Shown here one piece after another: positions 1 through 12,900 of a DNA stretch of 64,000 nucleotides; positions within the stretch are counted from its first letter, which is position 1; each line of letters opens with the position of its first letter. Under the pieces are notes generated by a model that worked only from the letters and a program-made list of their open reading frames with translations, had not been told where the DNA came from and ran no database searches. This stretch comes from Hofstenia miamia (lineage: Eukaryota > Xenacoelomorpha > Acoela), in the NCBI GenBank assembly GCA_004352715.1, contig SCFE01000049.1, positions 1,112,533-1,176,532 on the forward strand. Reading direction: 5' to 3'. The position numbers and the translations under genes are program-made.

Positions 1-639
1 AATTATTACATGTAGGAAGCTGCTCGATATCACAGTTAAAGTTTTTATGTAATAGCAGCTAGTGTCTGTTTAATTACGGTATACGCCAACTACTGACAAT
101 ATACGAATTGAGCTTGAGCATTAAGTCGAATTGTGTTCATAGTTTATTTCACTCAATAAGGCACACATAACAAACATAGTTTCATGAGACTGAGCTGAGT
201 TGGACTCACAATGGATTGGATCTTTAACTACGTATAAGGATGGAGTTGATAGCTTCTGGCGAGCTTGTTATGATCTCAATGACTTGGTGTCGGGCAAGTG
301 CGCCCAGAGATTACAATCCTCTTCCACCGATGGAGTATCTAAATAATGCTACATTATAATTGTTATTAGAACATCTGTCAAGGCAGTGTGGAATACACAA
401 TTAAAGAGAAGAAGAGGAAGTTTAGATAATACTTACCCCGTGATGGCTGACTCTGATCCCTTGTTGATTCTCTAAGTAGATTATTGAGTTATGAAGTGTT
501 AGTTTCACCTGGGTAGCGATATTACAATAATAATAAGAGTTAAGCAAATTTATTGCAAGATAAATAAAAACAATACTACAAACTACTATACATGAATATT
601 TACAAAGTGATAAATATACACTATTATTTAAAGGGCGTA

Positions 640-860
640 AATTTTAGATGAAATCTATCCATGGATTTAATTGATTTGATATTCCTAATAGGGATTGTTT
701 GGATAATAGAATTTCTTTAATTTTCGGTCGGAAATGTTTTTAATTTCGTGTCATTTGTATTTTGGGCTTTAAATCATTCCATAGTATAGAAGCTTTAAAA
801 GCTAATGAATCTGGACGATGTCACTTGGGACTTCTATCACTGATTTTGATATAATACCAT
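640..860 (-). mobile_element. Degraded non-LTR retrotransposon 3' end
   Basis: One minus-strand frame with only two stops reads DSLAFKASILWNDLKPKI and then KHFRPKIKEILL. This matches the C-terminal tail of LINE pol proteins (FKGAxLWNxLPxxIK followed by FKxxLKxxLL). No other part of the element is recognisable. The rest of 1-2090 shows no gene that I can support. Confidence 0.4.
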
Positions 861-2090
861 GTATTTTGATTTGTGTACCTATTTGTGTATTATACAAAGC
901 GTTTGATATTGAATTAATACAGTGGTGCAAAAACATTGCTATCTTTTATTAAAATATTCACTTCTTTGTGCTTATTGGTATAGGAAATCAATGTACAAAT
1001 AAAGTATTAAACACTTATTAATGTTTCAAAAACAGTATTTTCCATTTAAATATGTGATTTTCCTTGTTTGGCCAACTCCAATTATTTCCTTTTTATTCGT
1101 ATAGTTAACTGTATAGTAAATACTATCTATTATGTTTCATGACGGTTTTATAGCATCTGCATATCAGCATTCCTTGACTAGTATATACAGTGCTGCTAAC
1201 ATAAATATTTCTTGACAAATATATTTTATTAGTACCTGGACTCCAAATTAAATCAGAAAATGTTTAACTTCGATAGTTTCAACTTCAATCAGAAATTCAA
1301 TAAATGTTCAAACAGGTTTGTTCCAAATCCAATTTTCAAACAAGGTTAATTCATACGTTTTCGCATTATAGGTTTGTTTAAAAAAGATAAACGGAGGATG
1401 ACTGCCAAACCAATGAAGTAATATCTCTATTACACAATGTCGTAATTGGGAAGCTTTGTTTGTTTGCATTATCTAATACTTTGAGACATGCTCGAATGAA
1501 TTTTCAAATTACCTATATAGTAGGACTCTATTGAAAGGTTGGTTCAGAACCCGCCCCATTCGGGTAAATCACAAAGGTATCGTTATCTCTAGGCTATATA
1601 GATGTGGAGATAAATTTTGACCTATGGAATAAAGCCTATGATTAGGGGCGTGAAAAACGAAATCAATACACAAAAGCGAGTTTCTGATAGGCTAAATTGA
1701 ACAATATTTTTCTTATTATAATATTTGATGAAATATAAAATTTCTACTATTTTCCATTATGATAAGGAATAAAGGCTTGATGGAATCTTACACGACCAAA
1801 TTCTTCCAAAAATAATAGAACGAGATATACATTGGAAAATCAGTGTGGGCATAGGAAGCTTGCGCCAATGAATTATCCGGATAAGTGACTGGTGTGTAGG
1901 TGGGCATAATAGAAGATATGGGTATACGTAATAGCTTATTAGGGATGCTTTCTTCGGGGATGGGGTGCTAAAATTATGAAAAATATAAAACTGGTTAAAA
2001 TGTGGAAAACCTTAAAGACTTTCAATACGGTAGATGAATGTCATTTCAATTCTAGTTAACTTAAGAAATATACGTTGTTAGCATATCTAA

Positions 2091-2631
2091 AGGTGTGTTC
2101 CCACTATCGATTTTTATCAGCAGATTTTAATCGAAAATGCAATTATTTTCGTTCACATTGGCGATTTTTTATCATCCGATTTTTTATCAGAAAATGCGGA
2201 GTTGGATGAGCGTTCAGACTATCGATTTTTTATCAGATGATAAATTATCATCTTTTGATTGACAGTAAGAAAAACAACATCTGTTTGTGGATTGGTTTGT
2301 CTTGGAATGTAAACAATGTTTACATATTTTGAAGTTGAAATATTTCAACGACAATAATTTACGTTTTGGAAGTCTGTTCCCTACTTGAGAAGTAAGCAAT
2401 TAGTTTCAAGTAGCTATTCGACTAGTTTTAGTACCGTTCAGACTATCGACTTTTATCAGCTGATAAATTATCAGATGACAGTAATCTGGCTGTTTTGCCA
2501 AAAAATCGGATGGAGCGTTCAGACTATCGACTTTTTTTCAACCGATAAAAAAGCAGATAGAGTGTTCACACTATCGACTTTTATCACCGATTTCTTGACA
2601 GATGATAAAAGTCGATAGTGGGGACACACCT
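2091..2631. mobile_element. 541-bp MITE with AGGTGTG termini, copy 1
   Basis: Terminal inverted repeat of about 29 bp: starts AGGTGTGTTCCCACTATCGA, ends TCGATAGTGGGGACACACCT. TAA flanks both sides, fitting a 3-bp TWA target duplication as in PIF/Harbinger, though that assignment is tentative. Inside, the motif ACTATCGACTTTTATCA recurs about five times. There is no transposase ORF, so it is a non-autonomous element. The second copy is at 24668-25382. Confidence 0.8.
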
Positions 2632-2929
2632 TAAGGAATCGGAAATCTACGATGAGAGAAATTATTAATTAGTATTCACGTTCAACAATAAATCACATAA
2701 CCACGCTAACAACTTATTGCAATGGATATGGTAATGATCAGCTTTTACTTTCCAATTGATCACTCTTCGTGATTTCTTGATGTGGAATTTCATTTGGAAT
2801 GGATGTTAAGCAAGACATGATGTTGCAAGCAGCGCCATCATGGTCTTGCTTAAAAAGGGTCAGAGTCTCTGCTTTTTTCAGAAGAGCCTTTGCAACGTGT
2901 GGCATGTTTTCCTTAAGTCTTTATTATCA

Positions 2930-3480
2930 ATTGTAAAGTGATTTCAAAATTCACGAATTCACTAAACATAGTCACCTCTGGCTGCAATAACTCTTTCCAA
3001 GTGCTCTTCCAGTTCTTTCAATGCCTTTTCCATTTGAAGTACTGTAAATTTTGCAAGTTGTTCATTTAAAAAGTCACGCATTTCATGCACAACAACGAAA
3101 TCACTTTTTCTTACGGATTCCAGTCTTGGGATAAACTTATTAATCGCATAAATCACAGTCAGGACTGTGGGAGGTTGCTTTAATAACCGTACATTTTTCA
3201 ATCACGAAATTTGTGGTGATTGCATATGCGTGTGGTCGATCGTTGTCTTGAATCAGTCGAAAGTTTTGAAACAACATGGGCTGAGGAAATGTCTTCAGAT
3301 AATTTTCTAGATTTTTGCTTAGGATTCTCGGTACCATTGATTGAGTGATACCAACAGTTTATGCGATTGCTCTTGTTGCCAAGCTGTTGCTATCATCAAT
3401 CACACGTTTAATTTCTTCTACTTTTTATATCTTTCGTCGAAGTAATTTCTGGCACTACCATCGATTCGGCGGAAAGTGCA
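2930..3480 (-). pseudogene. Internally deleted mariner transposase relic
   Basis: On the minus strand an HTH-like stretch (TVGITQSMVPRILSKNL) runs directly into the second catalytic block (LIQDNDRPHAYA) and the C-terminal region (HSPDCDLCD, then a tail ending ARGDYV). In mariner proteins these blocks are separated by about 100 residues including the first catalytic Asp, so a central piece is gone. Frameshifts split the remainder. The SPDxxxCD motif suggests the DD34D mariner group. Confidence 0.7.
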
Positions 3481-3865
3481 TCTGTATCCTTTGCATTCTT
3501 TGCATAATTTTTGTATTCTTCTGACACTTAATGATTAATTTGGCCAGAACTGCCATAGGATCGTATGGATTTTTGTCACTGCATATTTGCACCTTCTGAG
3601 AGATTCAATTGAGGAAGTATATTTTTTATTTCATACATTCCATGGTGAATACTGAAATTATTGCCAATTGAGATGATATTGTCAAAGTGGCTAGAATTTA
3701 AATAATTTATCTTTGTTTCATTTTGAATTAATTTGAACATGTTAATTAACGTTCACTTGTTAATGGCAAGTGTTTACTAACTCCTGCCAATTCTTCTATG
3801 TGTAATTTATGGCAATTAAGTGTGTTTGGGCTACAAAAGCACGTGTTATTTAGCCTAACGACATC

Positions 3866-3908
3866 ATGAAATTAGCATGCTTATTTATTCTTGCAAATTT
3901 CATTCCAG
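3866..3908 (+). CDS. Exon 1: signal peptide
   Basis: ATG at 3866 opens MKLACLFILANFIPG, a lysine followed by a hydrophobic core, as expected for a secretory signal peptide. The exon stops at a GGTAAAT donor (GT at 3909) in phase 1, the phase needed by the Fn3 exon at 5675. The ORF is only 15 codons before the donor. Signal peptides on separate phase 1 exons are common in animal extracellular proteins. Promoter and 5' UTR were not identified. Another small exon between here and 5675 cannot be ruled out, because the first Fn3 domain lacks the usual N-terminal proline segment. Confidence 0.6.
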
Positions 3909-6900
3909 GTAAATCATTCTTAACCTCTTTCAAAAGTCTTAGGCCGTTTTCATGCGAGATTCTTTTAAAAAATAGTTGTGTCAAAGTTAATTATATTTGC
4001 TTCAAGTAAAAAAATTCAAAATACAGGGTGATCGAAAGTTTCAAGGACACTGCAAAAAGAGTGTGTTATTTATCCATAAGCATTTATTTAGGTAATAAAT
4101 TTGTCAATATATAAAAAATATGTAACTTAGAATTTCAAATCTTTTTTAGAAATTTAAAAAATTTTTCATTTGATTATTTGGTTTACCATTGTTAATAAAT
4201 GCTGTTTGTGAGGTATTAACAGGTTATTATTGGTGCATCTTCAGCTATGGATATGGCGTATATTGCACTATATCCCAGGTTTATGTTGCTAATCTCTTTT
4301 CTATCTTTGCAAGATTTCCTTCCCCTTACTAAACTCAAAAAGTTGTGGTTTCCTTAATGAAATTTGATGAGGCTTCCCTACTGTTTGGAGGTGATATAGC
4401 TTTACAATTTTCACAAAAATGTATGATTATTAGTTTGAAAAAAGTAAATGAAATATGCAAAAAATATACTTATTGAACTTGGAATGAATTCTAGTGAACT
4501 TTATCATTTCAAACGGTTAAAATTTTGAGATTTGATGGCTTCTTTGAAAATGGTGATGACATCATTTCTGAATATTGGAATTTGGTAGTGCTGAAATGAA
4601 GTATATTCGTGTAAAGTTTATTTTCAATATCATAATCTAATTAAGAAATAGATGGGGAAGTAAAGTAAATCCACCGTCTCCATTTATGAGCAGCCTAAGA
4701 GTGCTCAGGTCGAAAAGAGTTAATACGATAACAGCCATTATTGTGGTTGTAGAAGAGAACATGAGCCAACCACATAAAAATTACCTTAATTTTATATATA
4801 ACTAGAGATGAATACATTTAATATTTGACATAAAAGTTCTTGCTGCCAGTTATTCTTGGGTTCTACAAGCAAATAATCCATTCAAAATGATTTGGAAAAA
4901 ACTTTTGTAATGCCTTCTTTTCAGTTTTAATTTAGGATAAGCTAGACCCATAATATTTAAATTTTGATAGATTAAAAATGCGATATTTAAATAGTTTAGC
5001 ATTTTGTTTTGTCTATACATTAAAATCACCGATCACGTTTTTTCATTCATGCATCATATTTTTATAAATCTCTTATATGGTTTTCTTAATAATTGGATAT
5101 TGATCATTTTGATTTATTTCGCCAATGTTTCACCAAACAACTGTAAGTATGCATTTAGTGTCTCTCAATGGATTCTACATTTTCCAAAATAGACGAACTG
5201 TATCCGCATAAAACACAAAATACGTAGACTTTTACTAACAGCTTTATACAAAGTTCATTAAATTTCGCATTACAGTGTCTTTTGTCATTTCTGAATTGTG
5301 TCCAGAAATTACGCTTCATTATGTAATAATTAACAATTGAATGACATTTGTTTAGAGTCTTTGATTTCAATGCATTCAAATAACAAAACTCGCAGAGGGC
5401 CTATAATAATTTCACCTATTTTAATCTTAAGCCCATGCCTTGTTCTCAGAGTCTTCAGAGAGTAGTTGAAATAGTAAATTAACCCTTATCAATAGAACAA
5501 AGCATTCAAGACAGCATCAATAATTTTAATATGAATCAATGGTCTAAATTGTATTTAAAATTTTCTTAAAGTAGAACGATGTTTAATTACAAAATATTTA
5601 ATTTTCGTAGTATTTTCGAAGGTTGATTTCTTACATTTTAGGTTGTTTATTTCAAAATTTTTATTCTTCCATAGACATAACAGCTACAACTGTTACATAT
5701 ACAACGTTTAATATCACTGGTTTTTTTCGTTCCTTGGTGAACGGGGCTGTTGATCAGGTCAACCTTAACATCACTAATCACTCTTTGGTCACGTTCGCTG
5801 ATTTAACTCCTTGTTCGACGTACATACTCACTATCGAAGAGGATGTTCAGCAGTATCAAAGTACACACAACACATGTAAGTAGAACAATCTCTTTTAGTA
5901 AAATTAAATATCTCGTATGCTCCTTACTTTTAATATTTTATATTACAGGGTGTCCATAAAGTCTTTACCCCATTTTAAAAATTCATTAATATTACAACTG
6001 AAGTTAGAAATTTCAGAAATATTTAAATAATATCAAGTAAACAGCCATGTATCCTTTTTCAGCAAGATGGAACACCGCCTCATTGGGGAGGAGGTGGCCT
6101 CCTCGTTTCTCGGATACAGCACCATTTGAATTGTTTGTGGAGTTACGTGAAGGATGTTGCTTACAGCACCAAAGTTAAGGACATCACTGACCTTAAGGAG
6201 AGAAAAGGAGAAAATAACTGCTGCTGTGAATGCAATTGATGAAGAAATGTTAATAAGGACGTGGATATCATTTAGATGTCCTCCGTGCTACAAATGTGGC
6301 TCACATAGAAATATATTAATGTTTGGACTAAAAACTTGCATATTTACTTGATATTATTTAAACATTTCAAAGATCTTCAACTTCAGTTATAATATTAATG
6401 AATTCCTAAAATTGTCTAAAGACTTTATGGACACCCTGTACTATTAATTTTTTACTTTTCATTGATTTCAGATAATTGAACATGTGTTCCCCATTCACAC
6501 TTTGCAATCTCTAGAGGAAGTCCTTCCCTTCCAAAAATTCACTCACTATCAATGTAAATTTACTTAAATTTATCAATGTGTTTGCATCAATCATAAAAGC
6601 ACATATGTTCACCTATCCCTTGAACGTTGAGTCATTTTTACCGACATTGACCTGGGACAAAATTGCACGACTTTACTTAGTTACAGTTTAGCAGGTCTCA
6701 TATCCCCCCTCATCTCAGAACTCATATTTATGTAGTACTTTTGCTTACATTTCGTATATATTCATGTGGTGACATCTGAATTTAATAATACTTGCTCTTC
6801 AAAGCATATTAAACAAGTTTTTGTCATCAAAAATCAAGTTATTTTAGCTTTTCATTTTCTTTGAATATGTTCCAATTTTCAATAATTTCTATTTTTTCCA

Positions 6901-9900
6901 ATTTAGTATGCGAACCACCCTCATTCGTGATTGCGACTGCAGTAAACAGCACAAGCGTTGCAGTTGAAGTAATGCCACCACTCTCTGGAAACCCACAATG
7001 CTATAAAATATATTTTTCCAATAATTCCTTTTCCGGTGAATTCAATTTTTCGACAGATGCGTACATCTCAGTCAATGGTCTTACTCCCAATACGGAGTAC
7101 AGAGTTGAAGCATTTACAGGTCAAACTGGCTGTTCTGACCTTAGTGCCACCAATACGTCTACAGTCGTAGTCACCTGTGAGTTTCTTCACATAAACTTCA
7201 ATATTTATTTTGCTCATCAGTTCAAATTATATATACCAGAGATGGATGGACAAAGGCCGAAAATTTGGGCTCGAGCCCAGGCCTTCCCACTCGGCCCAAG
7301 TTCAGCCCGACCTATTAAAACTATTGCCGATTCGTCCTACTTTATGCTCATTTTATTATACCTGTCAGAAAAAAACTTAATTTTTCTATTTGCCGGACGA
7401 AAATGGAGTGTTTTAGAAACATGTTTTCACTTAACTCCGAAATTGAAAAACTAAAATTGAGTATTAGAAAAATATATACGATTCTAGTGCAAAATTTCAG
7501 ATTTTTTTAGCACATTGCTAAAAAAGTGTATAGCACCCACTGATTTATGTGCACTGTTTCTTAATTGTATGTTTTTTCGAAATTGCTGATCTGCCCTGCC
7601 ATGCCTTTCCCTGCCTGACCCATCTCAATCTCTGGTATTTAGGAGTTCAAACTGGACCTTCTCCGAAGTAATTTAATGTATTTTCTCAATTTGACTGTAA
7701 AATAGTGATTAATATTTACCGACATTGTGTACTGCTTTAAAAACGAATCTTTGAAACGTTTGCTTTATTTAAGAAAATAAACATTGCTAAAAATTGCGGC
7801 CAGAATGCATATATTAATAATTTTTGTAATGATTTATATTATCACGCAAATGATTAAATCCGAAAAGAACAGGGTGATATCACGACCTCTGAATTTGTGC
7901 ACGGCACGCTTCAATGGGTTTGGGATATTTTTGCATATATCCAGAAACACTCAATGTTTTTTTCTTTGTTGCTTGCTGGGCTCAAAATGCAATAAATATT
8001 TAATTTTAATCTTTTTCAAAACTTCAAAATCTTCCAAGAGAGGTGGTTAATTTTTTTCAACAACTTCTGACTTAAAGTATGTTCTCCAATAGACCTGCCT
8101 CATGATTATCAAAATTGATACTAGTCTTGGAGAAAATTCTGTGCAAATGTGGTAAAACGGTTTTTATTTATAATCCTAAGACCTTCCCACAAAAATTACT
8201 TCTGCAAGATTTACCAGCCCCATTGGATTAATCTTGATAGATTTTTACTTGTTGATTTTACTAAATTAGCATGTTCCCAACATTTAGTTCCGGACCCACC
8301 TACAATTCAAGCGACGACTATTGATGCAAATCAAATAAATGTCACCTACAACATTTCTGATGGCTTCAATGCAGCAATTTATAACGGTGATGAATTGATA
8401 ACTACTGACAGCGTTGGAGTATATATTAACGGAGATTTGACGGGTGGAACTGAGTACAATTATAGTGCGGCCGCTGCTTCTATTTCCAATGGAGATCAGC
8501 TTTCAAATCTAGGAGATGCAAAAGTTATTCAGTGCACAGGTATTTCGCTTTTATCTGCTCTAATCACATTAAGTCAACGATATATATATATATATATANN
8601 NNNNNNNNNNNNNNNNNNNNNNNNNNNNNNNNNNNNNNNNNNNNNNNNNNNNNNNNNNNNNNNNNNNNNNNNNNNNNNNNNNNNNNNNNNNNNNNNNNNN
8701 NNNNNNNNNNNNNNNNNNNNNNNNNNNNNNNNNNNNNNNNNNNNNNNNNNNNNNNNNNNNNNNNNNNNNNNNNNNNNNNNNNNNNNNNNNNNNNNNNNNN
8801 NNNNNNNNNNNNNNNNNNNNNNNNNNNNNNNNNNNNNNNNNNNNNNNNNNNNNNNNNNNNNNNNNNNNNNNNNNNNNNNNNNNNNNNNNNNNNNNNNNNN
8901 NNNNNNNNNNNNNNNNNNNNNNNNNNNNNNNNNNNNNNNNNNNNNNNNNNNNNNNNNNNNNNNNNNNNNNNNNNNNNNNNNNNNNNNNNNNNNNNNNNNN
9001 NNNNNNNNNNNNNNNNNNNNNNNNNNNNNNNNNNNNNNNNNNNNNNNNNNNNNNNNNNNNNNNNNNNNNNNNNNNNNNNNNNNNNNNNNNNNNNNNNNNN
9101 NNNNNNNNNNNNNNNNNNNNNNNNNNNNNNNNNNNNNNNNNNNNNNNNNNNNNNNNNNNNNNNNNNNNNNNNNNNNNNNNNNNNNNNNNNNNNNNNNNNN
9201 NNNNNNNNNNNNNNNNNNNNNNNNNNNNNNNNNNNNNNNNNNNNNNNNNNNNNNNTATATATATATATATAATGTTTCTTTATCCATTATATTTGCATAT
9301 TTTATAAAAACATGTAATGTCACTATTCTACCATTACTTCATGGCACGCAAATCAAACTAGAGCGTAGTTATTTTATTAGGGGGTGGGGTCGAAAATTTA
9401 TACAACTTTTGGATGGGAATTTTGACATTTTTCACATGCCTAAAAATGAAAATTTAATGTAGGAACAACTACGAGTAAATAATCCATGCTAATACACAAC
9501 TTAGCAGCGATTACTAATTGAGAATATATTTACTTCTAATGCGTCCAATGCGAAAATATTGGAATAGAAACAAAATTTATACAAATAGCAATTCAATTTG
9601 ATTATCAACATAATTGGAAGTATATGTGCCTGTTTGTGTATGTTCGCTGAAGGAATAATAAAGCAAGAAAATTTACTTAAAGGTCATCTTGACCTTTTGT
9701 CGCTTTTCTATTGTTAGTACATAGCATAAACACAATGTTTAGAAATGAATTCATTAGTTTATATTGTTTATGTTTGAGTTCAGCAACATGTAGTTAAGAA
9801 TGTTTTTTTTCCAGAAAATTGTGCTTTGCTTAGCTGTTATTTAGTATCGAAAGAATCTTTCCACAGTAACACAGTTGAGAGAACACAACCCCTATTTGAA

Positions 9901-12900
9901 GTAAATAAACCATACTTATAGTTGTAGAAGGAATTAGTCAGATTTCGTATCTGTTCACGCGTAGGCTTCCTACAAATTGACTATAAAATTGTAATTTTTT
10001 ACCATTTTTCTTCAAGAGTAGGTCGTCATATTATTTAGTTTTATGTCAAATCCTGTGTAAAAATGCGCCTATATTATTATTTCATTTCTTCTCACAGCTT
10101 CATGCAGGTATCTCTCTCAGCTCAGGGAACTCACCAGTTCCCAGGGAGCCTGAGAGCTTTCCTCAGGACTCTAGCTGTTCCTAACAATGCTGCCTTCTGT
10201 GCTACTGCTCCTCCCGACTTTGGTACTCCCAACTTCTCCAAGAATTTCTTATGCTTCTAACTCTCTGCTCCTAGTGCTCCTACTACTACCGGGACTACTT
10301 CAACCTTCTTTAACTTCCACAGTCTTTCTATTTCTTGTGCTTATACCACTTATCTCCTGCTTCTAACCCATGCTGCCTGCTCAAGCTCCAGTGTACCATT
10401 CGTCCCACCTTGTCATGCCTGAACTTATACTCATTCTGCGCCAACTTATCACACCCTGCTATCAGATGATCTACTGTCTCCGCCTCTTTCTTACATAGCC
10501 TACACTTATCACTTCTGCTCTTCTGTCTATATGCTTCTTCACTAAGTTTGTTCTTAATGCTTGCTCCTGTGCTGCCATTATCAGTGCTTCTGTTTCTCTT
10601 TTTACTCCTGCCTTCTTTAACCACTTGTAGCTCTCTTCTCTGTCACACATTTCTGTGTTCCTCCAGTATTCTCCATGCATTGCCTTCTGCTTATATCTTG
10701 TTTGTTTCTCTGATTCCATCCTACTCTGGTATACCTTTTTCCTTCACTCCTTAGTGACCTCTAGTAGGGATCCTCTAGTTTGCTCTTCTACATATTCTTT
10801 TAGCCCTAGTGCTTCTGCTTCTACAGTTTCCTCCACACTTAGCAGCTCTTTCCCTCCCTTATGCCTTGCCATGTAGAGCCTATCTACATCTCAATTTAAG
10901 TTGAATGCTCTCTCTGCTGCTAGTATCTTCCTTGTCTCCGTCTAATTCCCTCAGTTCATTCTTGGTCCACCTAACTATTCCTNNNNNNNNNNNNNNNNNN
11001 NNNNNNNNNNNNNNNNNNNNNNNNNNNNNNNNNNNNNNNNNNNNNNNNNNNNNNCTCAACACTGGTATCGCCCACGTATTAATTGCCTTTATACTATTCT
11101 GCCCATTTAATGCTGACTTCTATAGTACTTTCCTTATTCTCCTCTTGTATTCTTTTCTTAACCTCATCTTCATTTACTCATGATGTGTTCTATCTTTCTC
11201 TATCACACCTAAGTACTTATACCCCTCTTTGACCATCTCCATCTATGCACTTGCCTCTGGTCTTTGTCACATATTCCTAATCCAAATTCCAACCCACAAT
11301 CTCTGCTTGCCTTCTCCAATGTCTCCACTTGCTTCTGCAACATCTTCCTTGAACTAGCATACATCTTCAGGTCGTCCATATACCACAGGTAACTTACTGC
11401 TCTAGCATTCTTCTCCATCTTATACCCTATGCCTGTCTCCTTTAACTTTTCTGTGATGGGGATTAAGCTAACTACAAACAGTAGTGGTGCTAAGCTGTCT
11501 CCCTGGAATATGCCTCGCCTAATCCTGTGTCCGTCTTTCTCAGTCTGCCACTTTCCCATCTCCCTCTCTAGAAACTCAACCCACTTCTGTGAAACTCCAT
11601 TGGCCTTTAATGTCTTCAATACCCACCTATGTGATATGCTGTCATATGCCTCCCTGTAGTCTATCCATGCCATTGCTAATTTTGTCTTCCTTCTCCTACA
11701 ATTCTCCACCACTGCCTGGTCTATCAACAACTGATCTTTGCATCCTCTTGTCTTTGTCGTACATCCCTTCTGCTCCGCTGGTATCAACCTGTTCTGTTCT
11801 AAGTAACATGCCAGCCTACTTAAAATTACAAAAGTTAGCAATTTCAACATTGTTGGCAGATATGCTATTGGCCTGAAGTTGCTTGCCTCACTACCTTTCT
11901 TTGGGTCCTTATGTACCAGAAATGACCTTTACACTACCATCCACTCTGGACACCCACTCACCACGCACTCCTCCAATACTTCTGCTAGTCTCTCATGAAC
12001 ACTTCTTCAGCCAATGCCCATGTACCTCATCTCTGTCTGGCGCCTTCCAATTCTTCATCTTCTTTAGAGCCTTCTTCAGCTTTGCAGTTGTGATTACTTC
12101 TTCTTCTTGTCTGAAATCCTTCTGCATTTGCTCACTCTCTATCTCTGGTCCTTCACTTCCCCATATATTCTCCCAGAACTTTACTGCATCCTCACCTGCT
12201 CTAGCTGTAGCATTTTCTCCTGCATCTAGTTTTTTGTAGAATCTTCCTTCTTGGGCCTCAAAATTCATGTTGTCTCTTGCTTGCTTTGCTCTTGCCCTAT
12301 ATTTTCTTAGTTTCTCAGCTTCTGCAACTAATCTCTTCTTTAGCTCTTCTCTTGCAGTTTCTATAATCTTCCCTTTACCTACCCTGCACCGCCTTACTTG
12401 TGCTGATCTTCCCTATTTGCTGCCTAATCTTTGCCACTTTATTCTCAATACATCTTTCCCATGCTGGCTTTCTGTCTCCTTTATCTTCTTGTCGCCTTTT
12501 CTTCTTCATGTCCATGCCTACATTCTTCAGCACTTCCCATGCGCCTGCATACACTAGGCTATTTACTTCTGTGACACTCCTAGCATCTATCCTTTCCAAC
12601 ACTTTATTGACCTTTGCTGTCTCTACTGCTAGCTTGCTTTTCTTAACTCCTCTTGAAACCTAGTTCTCTCACCTACTTCTTCCTTCATCTTTTCCTTGAT
12701 TGATGCTTCAGTTTCTGCGTCCACTGGTTCCGCTGCTTCCGCCACTTCTGCCTCAACATCTATCAAACGCGCAGAAAAACAAACAAAACTAAAATGATTG
12801 CAAATTCTAAAAGAATTAGTCCCATCTGATTGGAAAATAGATGCGTTTTTAGGGCCTTTTTAAACATTAAAACCTGATCATACTTCGAGCTTTAAGAGGT

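Larger units (their letters stand above)
10085..12760 (-). mobile_element. R4/Dong-like non-LTR retrotransposon, copy 1 (degraded)
   Basis: Minus-strand pol pieces occur in the right order. They are an N-terminal domain with KNWKAPDRDEVHGHWLKK (12268-11993), a reverse transcriptase (11850-11209), an RT tail with a gap at 10983-11054, a CCHC-type knuckle (CRLCKKEAETVDHLIAGC, about 10510) and a C-terminal end reading VVPVVVGALGA and LLGTARVLRKAL (about 10150-10310). This single-ORF layout is that of R2/R4-type elements with a restriction-like endonuclease. Several frameshifts and stops make it inactive. It lies in the intron between Fn3 domains 3 and 4. Confidence 0.85.

Noticed and set aside
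2214-2618. Two short ORFs inside the MITE, repeated at 24962-25369
   Set aside because: They fall on inverted repeat sequence and encode no known motif; both copies drift without frame conservation.
5004-5137. Extra exon ending in a GTAAGT donor at 5133
   Set aside because: The donor looks good and the frame is open with phase 1 at the end, but the peptide is a Phe/Ile/Leu-rich stretch without Fn3 features and the acceptor choice is arbitrary.
8149-9462. Long open frames that run through N gaps (also at 15493-16368, 21657-22889, 45848-46957, 47256-48438, 54275-55388)
   Set aside because: The frames are open only because N does not encode stops; the visible ends are TA repeats or flanks. Only the true exon parts were kept.
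10548-12663. Several plus-strand ORFs rich in Leu, Ser, Pro and Phe
   Set aside because: They are the reverse-strand shadow of the R4/Dong-like pol gene, which has clear RT motifs on the minus strand.
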